A stretch of DNA of 64,000 bases, from the NCBI RefSeq assembly GCF_016918075.2, contig NZ_JAERPS020000007.1:124001-188000 (forward strand), read 5' to 3'. The stretch's first letter is position 1; each line of letters opens with the position of its first letter. Below the pieces are notes generated by a model that searched no databases, was not told the DNA's origin, and was given only the letters and a program-made list of their open reading frames with translations. The stretch comes from Rheinheimera maricola (GTDB taxonomy: Bacteria; Pseudomonadota; Gammaproteobacteria; Enterobacterales; Alteromonadaceae). Positions 16,083 through 25,600 of the stretch are shown here, one piece after another. The position numbers were made by a program, and so were the translations under genes.

Positions 16083-17480
16083 ATGAATGATAGAACTATG
16101 ATTCGGCCTGGAGGAAGCAGGGGCCGGGGTAATAAAGTTGAAAATGATGTCACGCAAATTGGTTATGAAGAGCGTAAAGTTCGAAGTAGAGTGAACCTTG
16201 CTAGCTTAGCCAGAGAGCAGAGCCGGCAGAATAAGGATGGCTTAACCAAAAATGCAGGAATAACAACGAGCGAAGGTAGCTTTCAAGCTGATAGAAATGT
16301 ACTTTTTTCAATTTTGTCGCCCATTATTTTATTGGCTTCGAAAGTAAAAGCGTCGTCTTTTAATATGGATTTGGATGATCTTAAAAATCGTATAAAAGAG
16401 CAAATAGATTATTGTAGAAGCATTAATTTTGGCATGAACAGCAGCTTTACGTCCGCGGACAAAGTAAGTTATGGACTGTGCTGTTTGATAGATGAAATGG
16501 TTTTAAACACGCCTTGGGGAGCTAAAAGTAGTTGGGCTAATGAGAGTTTGCTAGTGATTTTTCATAAAGAGGCTTGGGGAGGTGAAAGGGTTTTTGAGAT
16601 ACTTGCAAGTATGAGTCTTAATCCTGCGGCCTACATCCATGTTATTGAATTTTACTACGCAATGTTGGAGCTGGGGTTTGAAGGTAAATACCGACATATG
16701 AACGATGGAATGCGAGCCCACCAAACTATAAAGAATAATACCTATTTATTGATTGAAAATTACAATAACTTTGACGCTATGCCATTGTCAGATAACTGGC
16801 AAAGTAACGTTGAACAAAAAAACTCACTGCTTAAAGTCTTGCCTCAGTGGGTGATATGGTCAGTCACCTTAGCGATGCTTGTTGTTACGTACTTCATTTT
16901 CAGTTTAATGCTCAGCAGTCAGGCTGACCCAATAAAGCGTAAGTTAGTTAATTTAAGGAGCGTTAGCCAAATTAGCCTGCCACAGCATAAATCTTTTGGA
17001 CTACTCAACGCAGCGCCTAAGCAAGACGATTTGCGAAATAACATTAGTTCGTTATACCCGATCCTTACTTCAACTCTTGCCAATGAAATTGAACAAAACT
17101 TGGTTGTTGTAGAGCAGCAAAACTCTGTCGTCTCGGTCAGACTTACTAATGCGAATTTGTTTCGGTCAGGAAGCGACTCGTTGTCAGGACAATATATTGA
17201 GTTGGTCGACAAGATTGGGCTGGCACTATCTAAATTCAGAGTTGCAATTAATGTTACAGGTCATTCCGATGATATCCCTATACGAACAATTAAGTATGCA
17301 GATAATTGGGCGCTGTCAGAGGCTAGAGCAATCAGCGTAAAGAGAATCATTGAACAGAATTTAAGACCGGATAGTCAGGTGTTTGCCCGGGGGTTAGCCG
17401 ATACCGTGAACCTAGTTCCAAACACTAGCGCAGCTAACCGAGCATTAAATCGACGAGTTGAAATACTTGTTAAAAGCTAG
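16083..17480 (+). CDS. tssL: T6SS membrane protein TssL with C-terminal OmpA domain
   Basis: 465 aa. A disordered N-terminus is followed by the DotU/TssL cytoplasmic domain (about 60-245; KVSYGLCCLIDEMVLNTPWG, FHKEAWGGERVF, CYAMLELGFEGKYR-like segment), one membrane segment (about 257-280) and a periplasmic OmpA-like peptidoglycan-binding domain (about 340-465; VTGHSDDIPI, NWALSEARA, NRALNRRVEI). Many T6SS have a separate TagL for wall binding; here the function is fused, as in other evolved TssL proteins. The start overlaps by ATGA the stop of an eight-codon ORF beginning at 16060, which itself has a good ribosome site. Confidence 0.95.
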   Translation: MNDRTMIRPGGSRGRGNKVENDVTQIGYEERKVRSRVNLASLAREQSRQNKDGLTKNAGITTSEGSFQADRNVLFSILSPIILLASKVKASSFNMDLDDLKNRIKEQIDYCRSINFGMNSSFTSADKVSYGLCCLIDEMVLNTPWGAKSSWANESLLVIFHKEAWGGERVFEILASMSLNPAAYIHVIEFYYAMLELGFEGKYRHMNDGMRAHQTIKNNTYLLIENYNNFDAMPLSDNWQSNVEQKNSLLKVLPQWVIWSVTLAMLVVTYFIFSLMLSSQADPIKRKLVNLRSVSQISLPQHKSFGLLNAAPKQDDLRNNISSLYPILTSTLANEIEQNLVVVEQQNSVVSVRLTNANLFRSGSDSLSGQYIELVDKIGLALSKFRVAINVTGHSDDIPIRTIKYADNWALSEARAISVKRIIEQNLRPDSQVFARGLADTVNLVPNTSAANRALNRRVEILVKS

Positions 17481-17495
17481 ACAAAGGACTGTTGA

Positions 17496-20400
17496 ATGAA
17501 CTTTGCAAAAACTAAAAAAATAATCATGAGCAAATATTTCTTCCAGGCACTTGGAATATTTGTAATATCAACATTAGTTTGGTTTGTTGGTCCAGCAATT
17601 GCTATATCAGATTCATATATCCTTGAAACAATCTCCAGTCGTTTATTGACTATTTTTGTACTTATAGTTGGTTGGGTTAGTTATCAAGCAGCTAAAAATT
17701 ACTTCGCTCGAAAAAATGATGCTCAATTTGCAGAAAATTTAACGTTGTTAAACGCCAAGCAAGACGAAGTAAATGCTATACAGGAGCGATTTAATAATGC
17801 AATTTCTACTTTAAAAACAGCAGGTTCAAAAAAAGGAGCGCTGCTTTTAAATTCTTTACCTTGGTATATTATCATTGGTCCTCCAGGGTCAGGCAAAACT
17901 ACTGCTTTGGTCAATTCGGGGTTAGAGTTTCCGTTAAAAGATAAATTGGGGTCAGAGGCTGTGAAAGGTATTGGCGGCACGCGGCATTGTGACTGGTGGT
18001 TCACAAATGAAGCTGTGCTAATTGATACTGCAGGCCGTTTTACAACGCAAGATAGCGACGCTGAGATTGACAAAGTTGCATGGCAGAGCTTTATGCGAAT
18101 GCTTAAAAAGCATCGTTCACAACGTCCAATAAATGGCGCTATTGTCACCATGAGCTTGTCAGACATGCTAGTCCTTTCTGAAGATGAATTGTCATTTTAT
18201 GCAAAGACAATACGCCGGCGAATTGATGAGTTATCAGAGCAACTAGGCGTTAAATTTCCAGTCTATTTTATGTTTACTAAATGCGATCTGATTAGTGGCT
18301 TTGTACCTTTTTTTAATAATTTGTCATCAAAACAACGTAACCAGGTGTGGGGGGAGACATTCGAACTTAATAAGGACGGACAATCAGCTGTCGACATAAG
18401 CGACTATGATTTGCACTTTGATAAATTGCTTAACAGATTGCAATCTATTTTGCTGATGCATTTACATCAGCAAAATGACCCAACCAAAAAAGCTGATATG
18501 CTGACCTTCCCAGCTCAAATGGAATCAATGAAAGGATCTATCCATAATTTTTTAATAAATATTTTTGGCGAGAATAGTTTTCAAGATTCAGCCCTGTTGC
18601 GGGGGGTTTATTTTACATCGGGAACTCAGCAAGGAAGCCCATTTGACAGCTTGTTAGGATCAATTGCCCTGGATATGGGAATTTCACTTGACGATGATGT
18701 CAATTTCAGTGGGCGTGGGAAAAGTTTTTTTATCAATGACCTGCTGTCTAAAGTCATATTTTCAGAGTCAAACATTGCTGGCATGGATAGAAAACGTCAA
18801 CGCTGGCTTAAGCGCCTGCAAATGGCCAGCGTTTCTGCGGCTGTCTGTGTGTTTTTTTTGGTTTCGAGCATTTGGTATCTAAGTTATCTCGACAATGTTG
18901 CACATATTCAAAGCTTAGAAGAATCAGTCGACAGCCGACAAGCTCTAATTTCTGCTAGTAACGAACACTATTCTGATTTTGAGAGTATATTGACTGAGTT
19001 AAATGAAGCGCGTAATGCTCGCAACATTTTTGAACAAAAAACATTTACTGATAATTTTGGTTTGAGTCAGAAAAATAGTTTCGACAGCCATGTTAACGCT
19101 GCCTACCTGTCAGCATTAGAGACCCGTTTGCTGCCTATGATAGCGCACAGAATTGAGGCGATAATGCTCACAATTTTGCGTGACGGAAATAAAGCAGATC
19201 TCTATAGCTTTCTCAAAGCTTATCTGATGTATTCAGGCCAACATACTGTTGCAGATGCCCCCTTTGAATCTGACTGGCTTAAAGCCTTGTCGCTGGCAGA
19301 TTGGCAGACAACTTATCCTGGTAAACCTGAAGTTGTCGAGGCGCTAAGCGCACATTTAGACTACTTATTAACTCACAGTTTTACATATATAACCCCAGAT
19401 GAATCACTTGTCGCACAAGCTCGAAACGGATTGAAGCAATTACCCTTGGAAGAACAGGTATATGCAAGTATTCGAGACTCACTTTTGGCATCACACCAGT
19501 ATGACATGCTGTTCTCCGAAATTGTTGGAGCAAATGGAATACTCGCGTTCACAAGCCGTGACGGTCAACCTCTTGATAATCTGACAGTGCCAGGTATGTA
19601 TACGAAGCAGGGGTTTATAAAAAGTTTCATGGTAAAAGCTTCTGTGATTTCCGACGAATATCTTGCAAACACGTGGATTATGGGGCCACAAAATAAGCTT
19701 GATAACTTACCCTCCAAGTCAGAATTACACGGTAAAGTATATAATTTGTATTATCGGGAATACATTAACACTTGGATGAGCTTTCTTCGCGGTTTGTCGT
19801 TGAAGACTGCCGGTGATTTGTCGCAGGGTGTATTTATGCTAAGGGCTTTTGCAGATACTAGTAGCCCATTAGATTTGTTAATTCGGAACGTATCTGAGCA
19901 AACAAACTTAGCAGAAATCGCTGGGGTTACACATGCTGTTCAAAGCGCAGCGGAAGTCGGCAGTGTCGTAAGCACACAAGCTCAACGTGTAATCAGTCAA
20001 ACAAACCGTGCTGCAAGAGTGGCACAGAAATCAGGACTAATGGATCTGTCAGGTAAATTGGTGACGGATCAATTTGCTGCTTTTCATCGTTTAGTCTCTA
20101 ATGAAACCGGTGATGCCCGTCTAGTACAATTAAATGCAAACATTGCTCAATATATTGATTTTTTGAATAAAATCTTGTCAGATTCTTTTTCAGAAACACC
20201 TGCATTTGATGCAGCATTAAATCGGATTAACAACGGAAGCCATTCCGACTTTGGCCGATTAGCGCTTAACAATATTGGCAATCCCCCAGAAGTTACAGCC
20301 ATCCTCAATCAACTTTCCAACCTAGGCTGGCAACTTATCTTGTTCAAAGCGCATACTGAGATTCAACAGGCGTGGCGAAGGCAAGTTCTGAATGTATATC

Positions 20401-21053
20401 AAATGTCTATGTTAGGCCGATATCCATTTGACCGGAATGCTTCCGCTGAAGTTGAGTTGGCTGATTTTGCTCATTTTTTTGCGCCACAAGGTGTATTAAA
20501 TAGCTTTATAACAAAATATGTTACGCCATTCATTGATACCTCAGGGTTTTGGCGGGCTAAATCTTATGGTGGAGTAGAATTAGCATTTAACGCGACAGCT
20601 CTGCAAAAACTTCAGCGTGGACGTAAAATAACAGAGAGTTTTTTTGCCAATAACGCGACTATGCCAAGCCTGAAGTTTTCACTTTTACCAGAATCGTTAA
20701 ATACAAATGCAGCAAAATTTGTAATGACGTTGGGAACGCAGAAAATTGAATATGCGCATGGACCTCGAAGATATGCTAGCTTAAGTTGGCCTTCCGCTCT
20801 GACAAATGAAATTACAAAATTGGAGTTTATTCATCACGACGGCTCCTCCAGCTCAGTTTCTGAAATGGGGCCTTGGTCGCTTTTTAGAATTTTAGACGCA
20901 CAAGTGATAAAAGCAAACCCTGGAAGTTCTAATTTCAGTGCTGTTTTTGCAGTTAATGAGCAATCTATAAACTATGAGCTCAGAGCAAGCAGCGAGTCTA
21001 ATCCTATTGGTATCAAGCTTTTGCAAAATTTTACTTTGCCAGAGGAGCTATAG
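17496..21053 (+). CDS. tssM: T6SS inner-membrane protein TssM (IcmF)
   Basis: 1185 aa, a normal TssM length. Two N-terminal membrane segments (about 12-34 and 48-66) are followed by a cytoplasmic NTPase-like domain with Walker A GPPGSGKT (128-135) and DTAGRF, a third membrane segment (about 437-459), then the long periplasmic part (IcmF-related and C-terminal beta domain) that reaches TssJ. Walker A is intact, which is not true of all TssM proteins. AAAGGA precedes the ATG. It sits between tssL and tagF, two bases before the latter. Confidence 0.95.
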   Translation: MNFAKTKKIIMSKYFFQALGIFVISTLVWFVGPAIAISDSYILETISSRLLTIFVLIVGWVSYQAAKNYFARKNDAQFAENLTLLNAKQDEVNAIQERFNNAISTLKTAGSKKGALLLNSLPWYIIIGPPGSGKTTALVNSGLEFPLKDKLGSEAVKGIGGTRHCDWWFTNEAVLIDTAGRFTTQDSDAEIDKVAWQSFMRMLKKHRSQRPINGAIVTMSLSDMLVLSEDELSFYAKTIRRRIDELSEQLGVKFPVYFMFTKCDLISGFVPFFNNLSSKQRNQVWGETFELNKDGQSAVDISDYDLHFDKLLNRLQSILLMHLHQQNDPTKKADMLTFPAQMESMKGSIHNFLINIFGENSFQDSALLRGVYFTSGTQQGSPFDSLLGSIALDMGISLDDDVNFSGRGKSFFINDLLSKVIFSESNIAGMDRKRQRWLKRLQMASVSAAVCVFFLVSSIWYLSYLDNVAHIQSLEESVDSRQALISASNEHYSDFESILTELNEARNARNIFEQKTFTDNFGLSQKNSFDSHVNAAYLSALETRLLPMIAHRIEAIMLTILRDGNKADLYSFLKAYLMYSGQHTVADAPFESDWLKALSLADWQTTYPGKPEVVEALSAHLDYLLTHSFTYITPDESLVAQARNGLKQLPLEEQVYASIRDSLLASHQYDMLFSEIVGANGILAFTSRDGQPLDNLTVPGMYTKQGFIKSFMVKASVISDEYLANTWIMGPQNKLDNLPSKSELHGKVYNLYYREYINTWMSFLRGLSLKTAGDLSQGVFMLRAFADTSSPLDLLIRNVSEQTNLAEIAGVTHAVQSAAEVGSVVSTQAQRVISQTNRAARVAQKSGLMDLSGKLVTDQFAAFHRLVSNETGDARLVQLNANIAQYIDFLNKILSDSFSETPAFDAALNRINNGSHSDFGRLALNNIGNPPEVTAILNQLSNLGWQLILFKAHTEIQQAWRRQVLNVYQMSMLGRYPFDRNASAEVELADFAHFFAPQGVLNSFITKYVTPFIDTSGFWRAKSYGGVELAFNATALQKLQRGRKITESFFANNATMPSLKFSLLPESLNTNAAKFVMTLGTQKIEYAHGPRRYASLSWPSALTNEITKLEFIHHDGSSSSVSEMGPWSLFRILDAQVIKANPGSSNFSAVFAVNEQSINYELRASSESNPIGIKLLQNFTLPEEL

Positions 21054-21055
21054 AA

Positions 21056-21862
21056 ATGGCTGGTTATTATGGAAAGATAACTAAAAAAGGTGACTTTATT
21101 TCAAAGGGGTTGTCACATGCAACTATTAATACCTTGCATGATTTTTTTAGCGGTGGGCTAGAAAACTCGATTGATGAGCTTGGTAGTAAATGGCTTGAGC
21201 GCTACTCTGTAGCACCTGTTTGGTATTTTTATTTGCAGGCCGGTATTTTAGGTGACAGTCCGTTTATTGGTATCTGGGTATCAAGTGTCGATAGGGTTGG
21301 CAGGCATTTCCCAATGACTATATTGCAGCCCCTGCAACATGAAATCGTAAAGATCTCTGAACTGACAAAATATAAGGATTGGTATTGCGATGCGGAAAAT
21401 TTGTTGTTTGATACATTAAACCCCTCTATTGACGAAAAAAACACTCTTGATGCGATAGAAGCCCTTAGTATTTACAATGTTGGCAACGTGAAAGGTATTG
21501 AAATTTTATTAAATTGCGATGGCATTACGGAGTTGCCGAAACCTCAGCCATCTACAGCATTAGAAAAATATTTATTAGAAAAAATTGCAGAGCTTGAGGG
21601 TGATGTCCTTGCACTAAAAATTAAAGTTGAAGAATTATCTCACCCTTTACAAAATGAATCCGTACCAGCAATTCTCTCTATTAATACTAACTATGCTTTA
21701 AAAGCAGAAAAAATTAATAATTTCAATTTTGCCGAAAGCTTTAATGGACATAGTATCTGGTTTAGTAGGGGGAACGATGACATAACATCTCAGCTCTTCT
21801 TTCAGCGTGGCTTTCCAGAAAGTAAATTGTTTACTCACTTCCTAACAGGGTGTCCAGCATGA
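21056..21862 (+). CDS. tagF: T6SS accessory protein TagF
   Basis: 268 aa. It starts AGYYGKITKKGDFISKGLS and has the TagF core (APVWYFYLQAGILGDSPFIG, WVSSVDRVGRHFPMTI). The N-terminal about 140 residues are the recognised domain; the rest, including a short coiled coil (about 180-205), is less conserved. In Pseudomonas, TagF represses the H1-T6SS after translation by binding Fha1. Here it is in the same operon as the phosphatase and kinase, with FHA on the opposite strand, so the full threonine-phosphorylation module is present. Its stop overlaps the pppA start (ATGA). Confidence 0.92.
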   Translation: MAGYYGKITKKGDFISKGLSHATINTLHDFFSGGLENSIDELGSKWLERYSVAPVWYFYLQAGILGDSPFIGIWVSSVDRVGRHFPMTILQPLQHEIVKISELTKYKDWYCDAENLLFDTLNPSIDEKNTLDAIEALSIYNVGNVKGIEILLNCDGITELPKPQPSTALEKYLLEKIAELEGDVLALKIKVEELSHPLQNESVPAILSINTNYALKAEKINNFNFAESFNGHSIWFSRGNDDITSQLFFQRGFPESKLFTHFLTGCPA

Positions 21863-22632
21863 AGGGATTCAACTCTAATGCGCTTATAGACAGCGCTTTC
21901 GGTTGGCGTTCGATAAGTGTAAGTAACACTGGAAAAGTTCGGAAGATAAACGAAGACAGCTGCATGGAGAATAAAGAGCAAGCGCATTGGGCTGTTGCCG
22001 ATGGGATGGGCGGGCACCATGCAGGTGATTTAGCCAGCCAGATGATTATCAACAATCTTAGCTCATTGAGGCAATCTGCAGATTTAGCAAGTTTTATTGA
22101 TCAGATTGAAGACACGTTACTTGGAGTAAATGAAAATTTATATCAGCTAGCAAAGTCGCGTAATACGGTTATAGGCTCTACTATAGTCGGCGCGGTTTTA
22201 AACAAGGCGCATATTCTGCTTTATTGGGCGGGTGATAGTCGGGGTTATGTTTTTAGAAATATGCATTTATCACAACTAACTAGAGACCATACACTGGTTC
22301 AGGACTTGCTCGATGAAAATAAAATCTCTTTAGAACAGGCTAGAAATCATCCAGAAAAAAATGTAATCACACGTGCGGTTGGTTCACATCAGAACTTATT
22401 TGTCGACTGTTACATGATGCCAATTAAAGAAGGCGATATTTTTATTATCTGCAGTGACGGTATAGAAAAAGAAATTGATGACATGAAACTTGAATCGATA
22501 TTAAAGAATAGTCGAAGTTTAAAACAATCTGCAGAGGATATTCTTGACAACGTTCTCAACGCCGGTGCAAGAGATAACGTTTCATTTGTGTTGATTGAGC
22601 CCGTTTCACTGAATGAAATTACAAGACAGTAG
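21859..22632 (+). CDS. pppA: T6SS PP2C-type Ser/Thr phosphatase PppA
   Basis: 257 aa from the ATG at 21859, four-base overlap with tagF; GTG at 21850 is an alternative. PP2C signatures are visible: GKVRKINEDSC, AVADGMGGHHAGDLAS, GSTIVGAVLN, WAGDSRGYVF, LTRDHTLV, NVITRAVG, ICSDGI and GARDNVSFVLI, with the metal-binding Asp residues intact. PppA reverses PpkA phosphorylation of Fha and so switches T6SS assembly off. Confidence 0.93.
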   Translation: MKGFNSNALIDSAFGWRSISVSNTGKVRKINEDSCMENKEQAHWAVADGMGGHHAGDLASQMIINNLSSLRQSADLASFIDQIEDTLLGVNENLYQLAKSRNTVIGSTIVGAVLNKAHILLYWAGDSRGYVFRNMHLSQLTRDHTLVQDLLDENKISLEQARNHPEKNVITRAVGSHQNLFVDCYMMPIKEGDIFIICSDGIEKEIDDMKLESILKNSRSLKQSAEDILDNVLNAGARDNVSFVLIEPVSLNEITRQ

Positions 22633-22640
22633 AGGCCGCA

Positions 22641-25600
22641 ATGCAGCTAAAAAATTTGGAAGCGTCTCTTGCGAATTACATAAGTAAGAAAGGTGAACTG
22701 GCTAATGTCGAAGCTGATATCAGTAGATGTATTTCTGAAGACGCCGAGTTGTCAAAGGCAGTGTTCACTTTGCTCAAAGATTATCTCGATAATAGCTTAA
22801 TTGATGTCCAAATATTTACTCATTTGGCACAGTTTACGCGTGCACAAATTCAGAAAGAAGATATAAAAACGGATTATGATGACGACAGAACGGTAATTGA
22901 TGCCTTGTTAGATGATGACAGGACCATAATTCAGACAATAACGCCTTCGGGCGACGAAAGTGAAGATGCTCAATCAGTTCCCAATATATCCGCGTCAACT
23001 ACATCTCCAACGAATTCCACGTCAAACTCTTGGAGCCAACCTTTTGTAGAAGATGCAAAAGAAATCCAGCTTCAAGTTGGTTCAGTAATCAAAGAAAGGT
23101 TTAAGCTAATACAATTTATTGGCCATGGAGGGATGGGCGACGTTTATAAAGCTGAAGATCTTAGGCGGTTGGATGCAGGGGATATAGAATCTTATGTGGC
23201 TATTAAAGTGCTAAATAAGGAGTTTAGAGAGCATCCCGATTCGTTAAGAGCACTCCAGCGTGAGGCACGTAAGACGCAGGGATTAGCTCATCCTCACATT
23301 GTTAACGTTTATGATTTTGATAGGGATAATTTCCACGTGTTCATGACGATGGAATTTATGATAGGGCGCCCTTTGAATGAGGTATTACGAGAACATAAAA
23401 CCGGCTTTGACTATTCCTTTGCAATTAAGTACGTTTCTGAGCTATGTGATGCCTTGCACTATGCCCATCGGAGGGGGGTCGTTCATTCTGATCTTAAACC
23501 AAATAATGTCTTTTTAACGACTAATAATGAGATAAAGATATTCGATTTTGGTATTGCACGAGCCGCAGGTATTGCAACAAATAGCACGCAGCAAATGGAT
23601 ACGTTTGATGCTGGTGTTATAGGCGCATTGACTCCAGCTTACGCCAGCCCAGAGATGTTAGATGAAGAGAACGAAGCTGATGTACGCGATGATATTTATG
23701 CTTTGGGTTGTATTGTGTATGAGGTTTTTACAGGTAGCCATCCGTTTGTTCTAAAAGGTAAGAAAATTCCCGGAAATATTGCCAAGCAAAATGGTATGCA
23801 ACCAGGGCGGATAAAAGGATTGTCAAAGCGGCAGCAATCAGCTGTTGAGAAATGTTTGGTTTTTGATAGAAACAACAGGATGAAAAGCGTCACAGAGTTT
23901 AAGAACGCTTTTTTCAATATGTATCCTTTGGTGACAACCCGTAAATTGATCTCTGCGTTTGTGGGTTTTGGGGTTATAACTTCGGTATTAATTTATGCGG
24001 TTAATTATTACAGTAATAAGGATATAAACAATCTAATCGCACTAATTGAGAGTCGTCAGTTAAATGACGTTCATGCTGAAGTTTCCAATCTGCTAAAGCA
24101 AGATAAGGCTAAGCAAGCCAGAGTGTTTGAGGATAGTAAGTTAAAAATAATACTACGTGACTACTTAAGGGACGTTGCAATTGAGCAAGCCGAGCGTGAA
24201 GAATTTAACCATGCTTTGAAGACCTTGAAGTTGGCTGCTGAAATTTATTCCGATTCAATTGAGATAAACACACTTGAAAGCCAGGTTGCTGCACAGCGCA
24301 ATGCGAGAGTAATTGAGATATATGAAGAGCTTGATAGTATCCTTGCTGATCGTGAGAGTGTTATCAAAAACCATGGCAAGATATTTCCTATCCTTACATC
24401 ACTTGCTAAAGTAGATGATGTAAATAAGCGTCTTGAGAACACTCAACCGCTTTTTAAATTACAAGAAGCTATTAGTTATGCTATTGATAGCGGTAACTTC
24501 ATCTTGGCTGAAGACATTGCAAAGTCTCTAATTTTGGTTGTTGAATCCCGTGATGCGTTTGATACTTTTAGACCACAAATGCTTGCTCAGAATGCTCGAA
24601 TCGATGAATTAAAACTTCTTAAATTAAACCAACAAAGAGTACATGAGTTACTAAAAAACACTGTAATGAGTAAAGACTCCTCTTTGGAGAACTTTATAAG
24701 TTATCAAGATAATTTGAAGCAATTGGTAACTCTGGCTCCTGATAATCCAGACGTAATATTACTTCAAGACCAACTGTTTGAACTACTAAATAGCCGAGTC
24801 AATCAGTTGATTACAACCAAAGACTGGCAAACGGCAACAGCACTAACGGAGAAGTTAAACCACCTTGTGAGTGACAGTAAGTTAAGCGCAATTCAGATGG
24901 AAATTGAAAAGCAGCGCTCCAGCTATGCTACTGGTCTAACTAAAATGATGCAAGATATTCAGGATTTCGCTCGGAACGAGCAGCCTGAAAAGGCTGCTCT
25001 TCTGCTCAGGAGTCTTGATGTTACGCAGTTGGATTATACAGTAATCCGGGACTTAAATGATGCTGTAGCTACTTCTTGGCTTTTGGCTGCAAGGCAAGGC
25101 AAAACTCTAAACCAATGGACAAACGCACAGCAATTCCTAGCAAATGCCAGTGAGCTTGATACTTCGGCAGCTATTAAACAACAGTTAGCAGACGAACAGG
25201 GCAGTATTAAACAAGCGCAATTGGTTTATGCTCAGCAAACGAAAGAGCAGGAAGAGAGACTTGCGTTAGACGCTAGGCAGCGAGAAATAGAAAAGTATGT
25301 GAGTGATATTACAGATAAATTTCAACAGGATGATTTTTCAGTCGCTGAATTATCATCAATACGAAACAGCCTTGATAGGTTGACTGAAAAAAGCCCAGGC
25401 CATCCAATTTTAGAAACCGCTCCGAAGCAGTTTGTCGACAAGATACTAGCTCAGTTAGAACGGTTGGCTATAAATGATTTGAATGAAGCTTTATCCTTTG
25501 CAAAAGAGGCAAATAGCTATTTAGGCAATTCGGCTGACATCAACAATGCAATTGCAGATATTGATCTGCGTATATCTCGTCAACAGGTTGAAGAGAAGCA

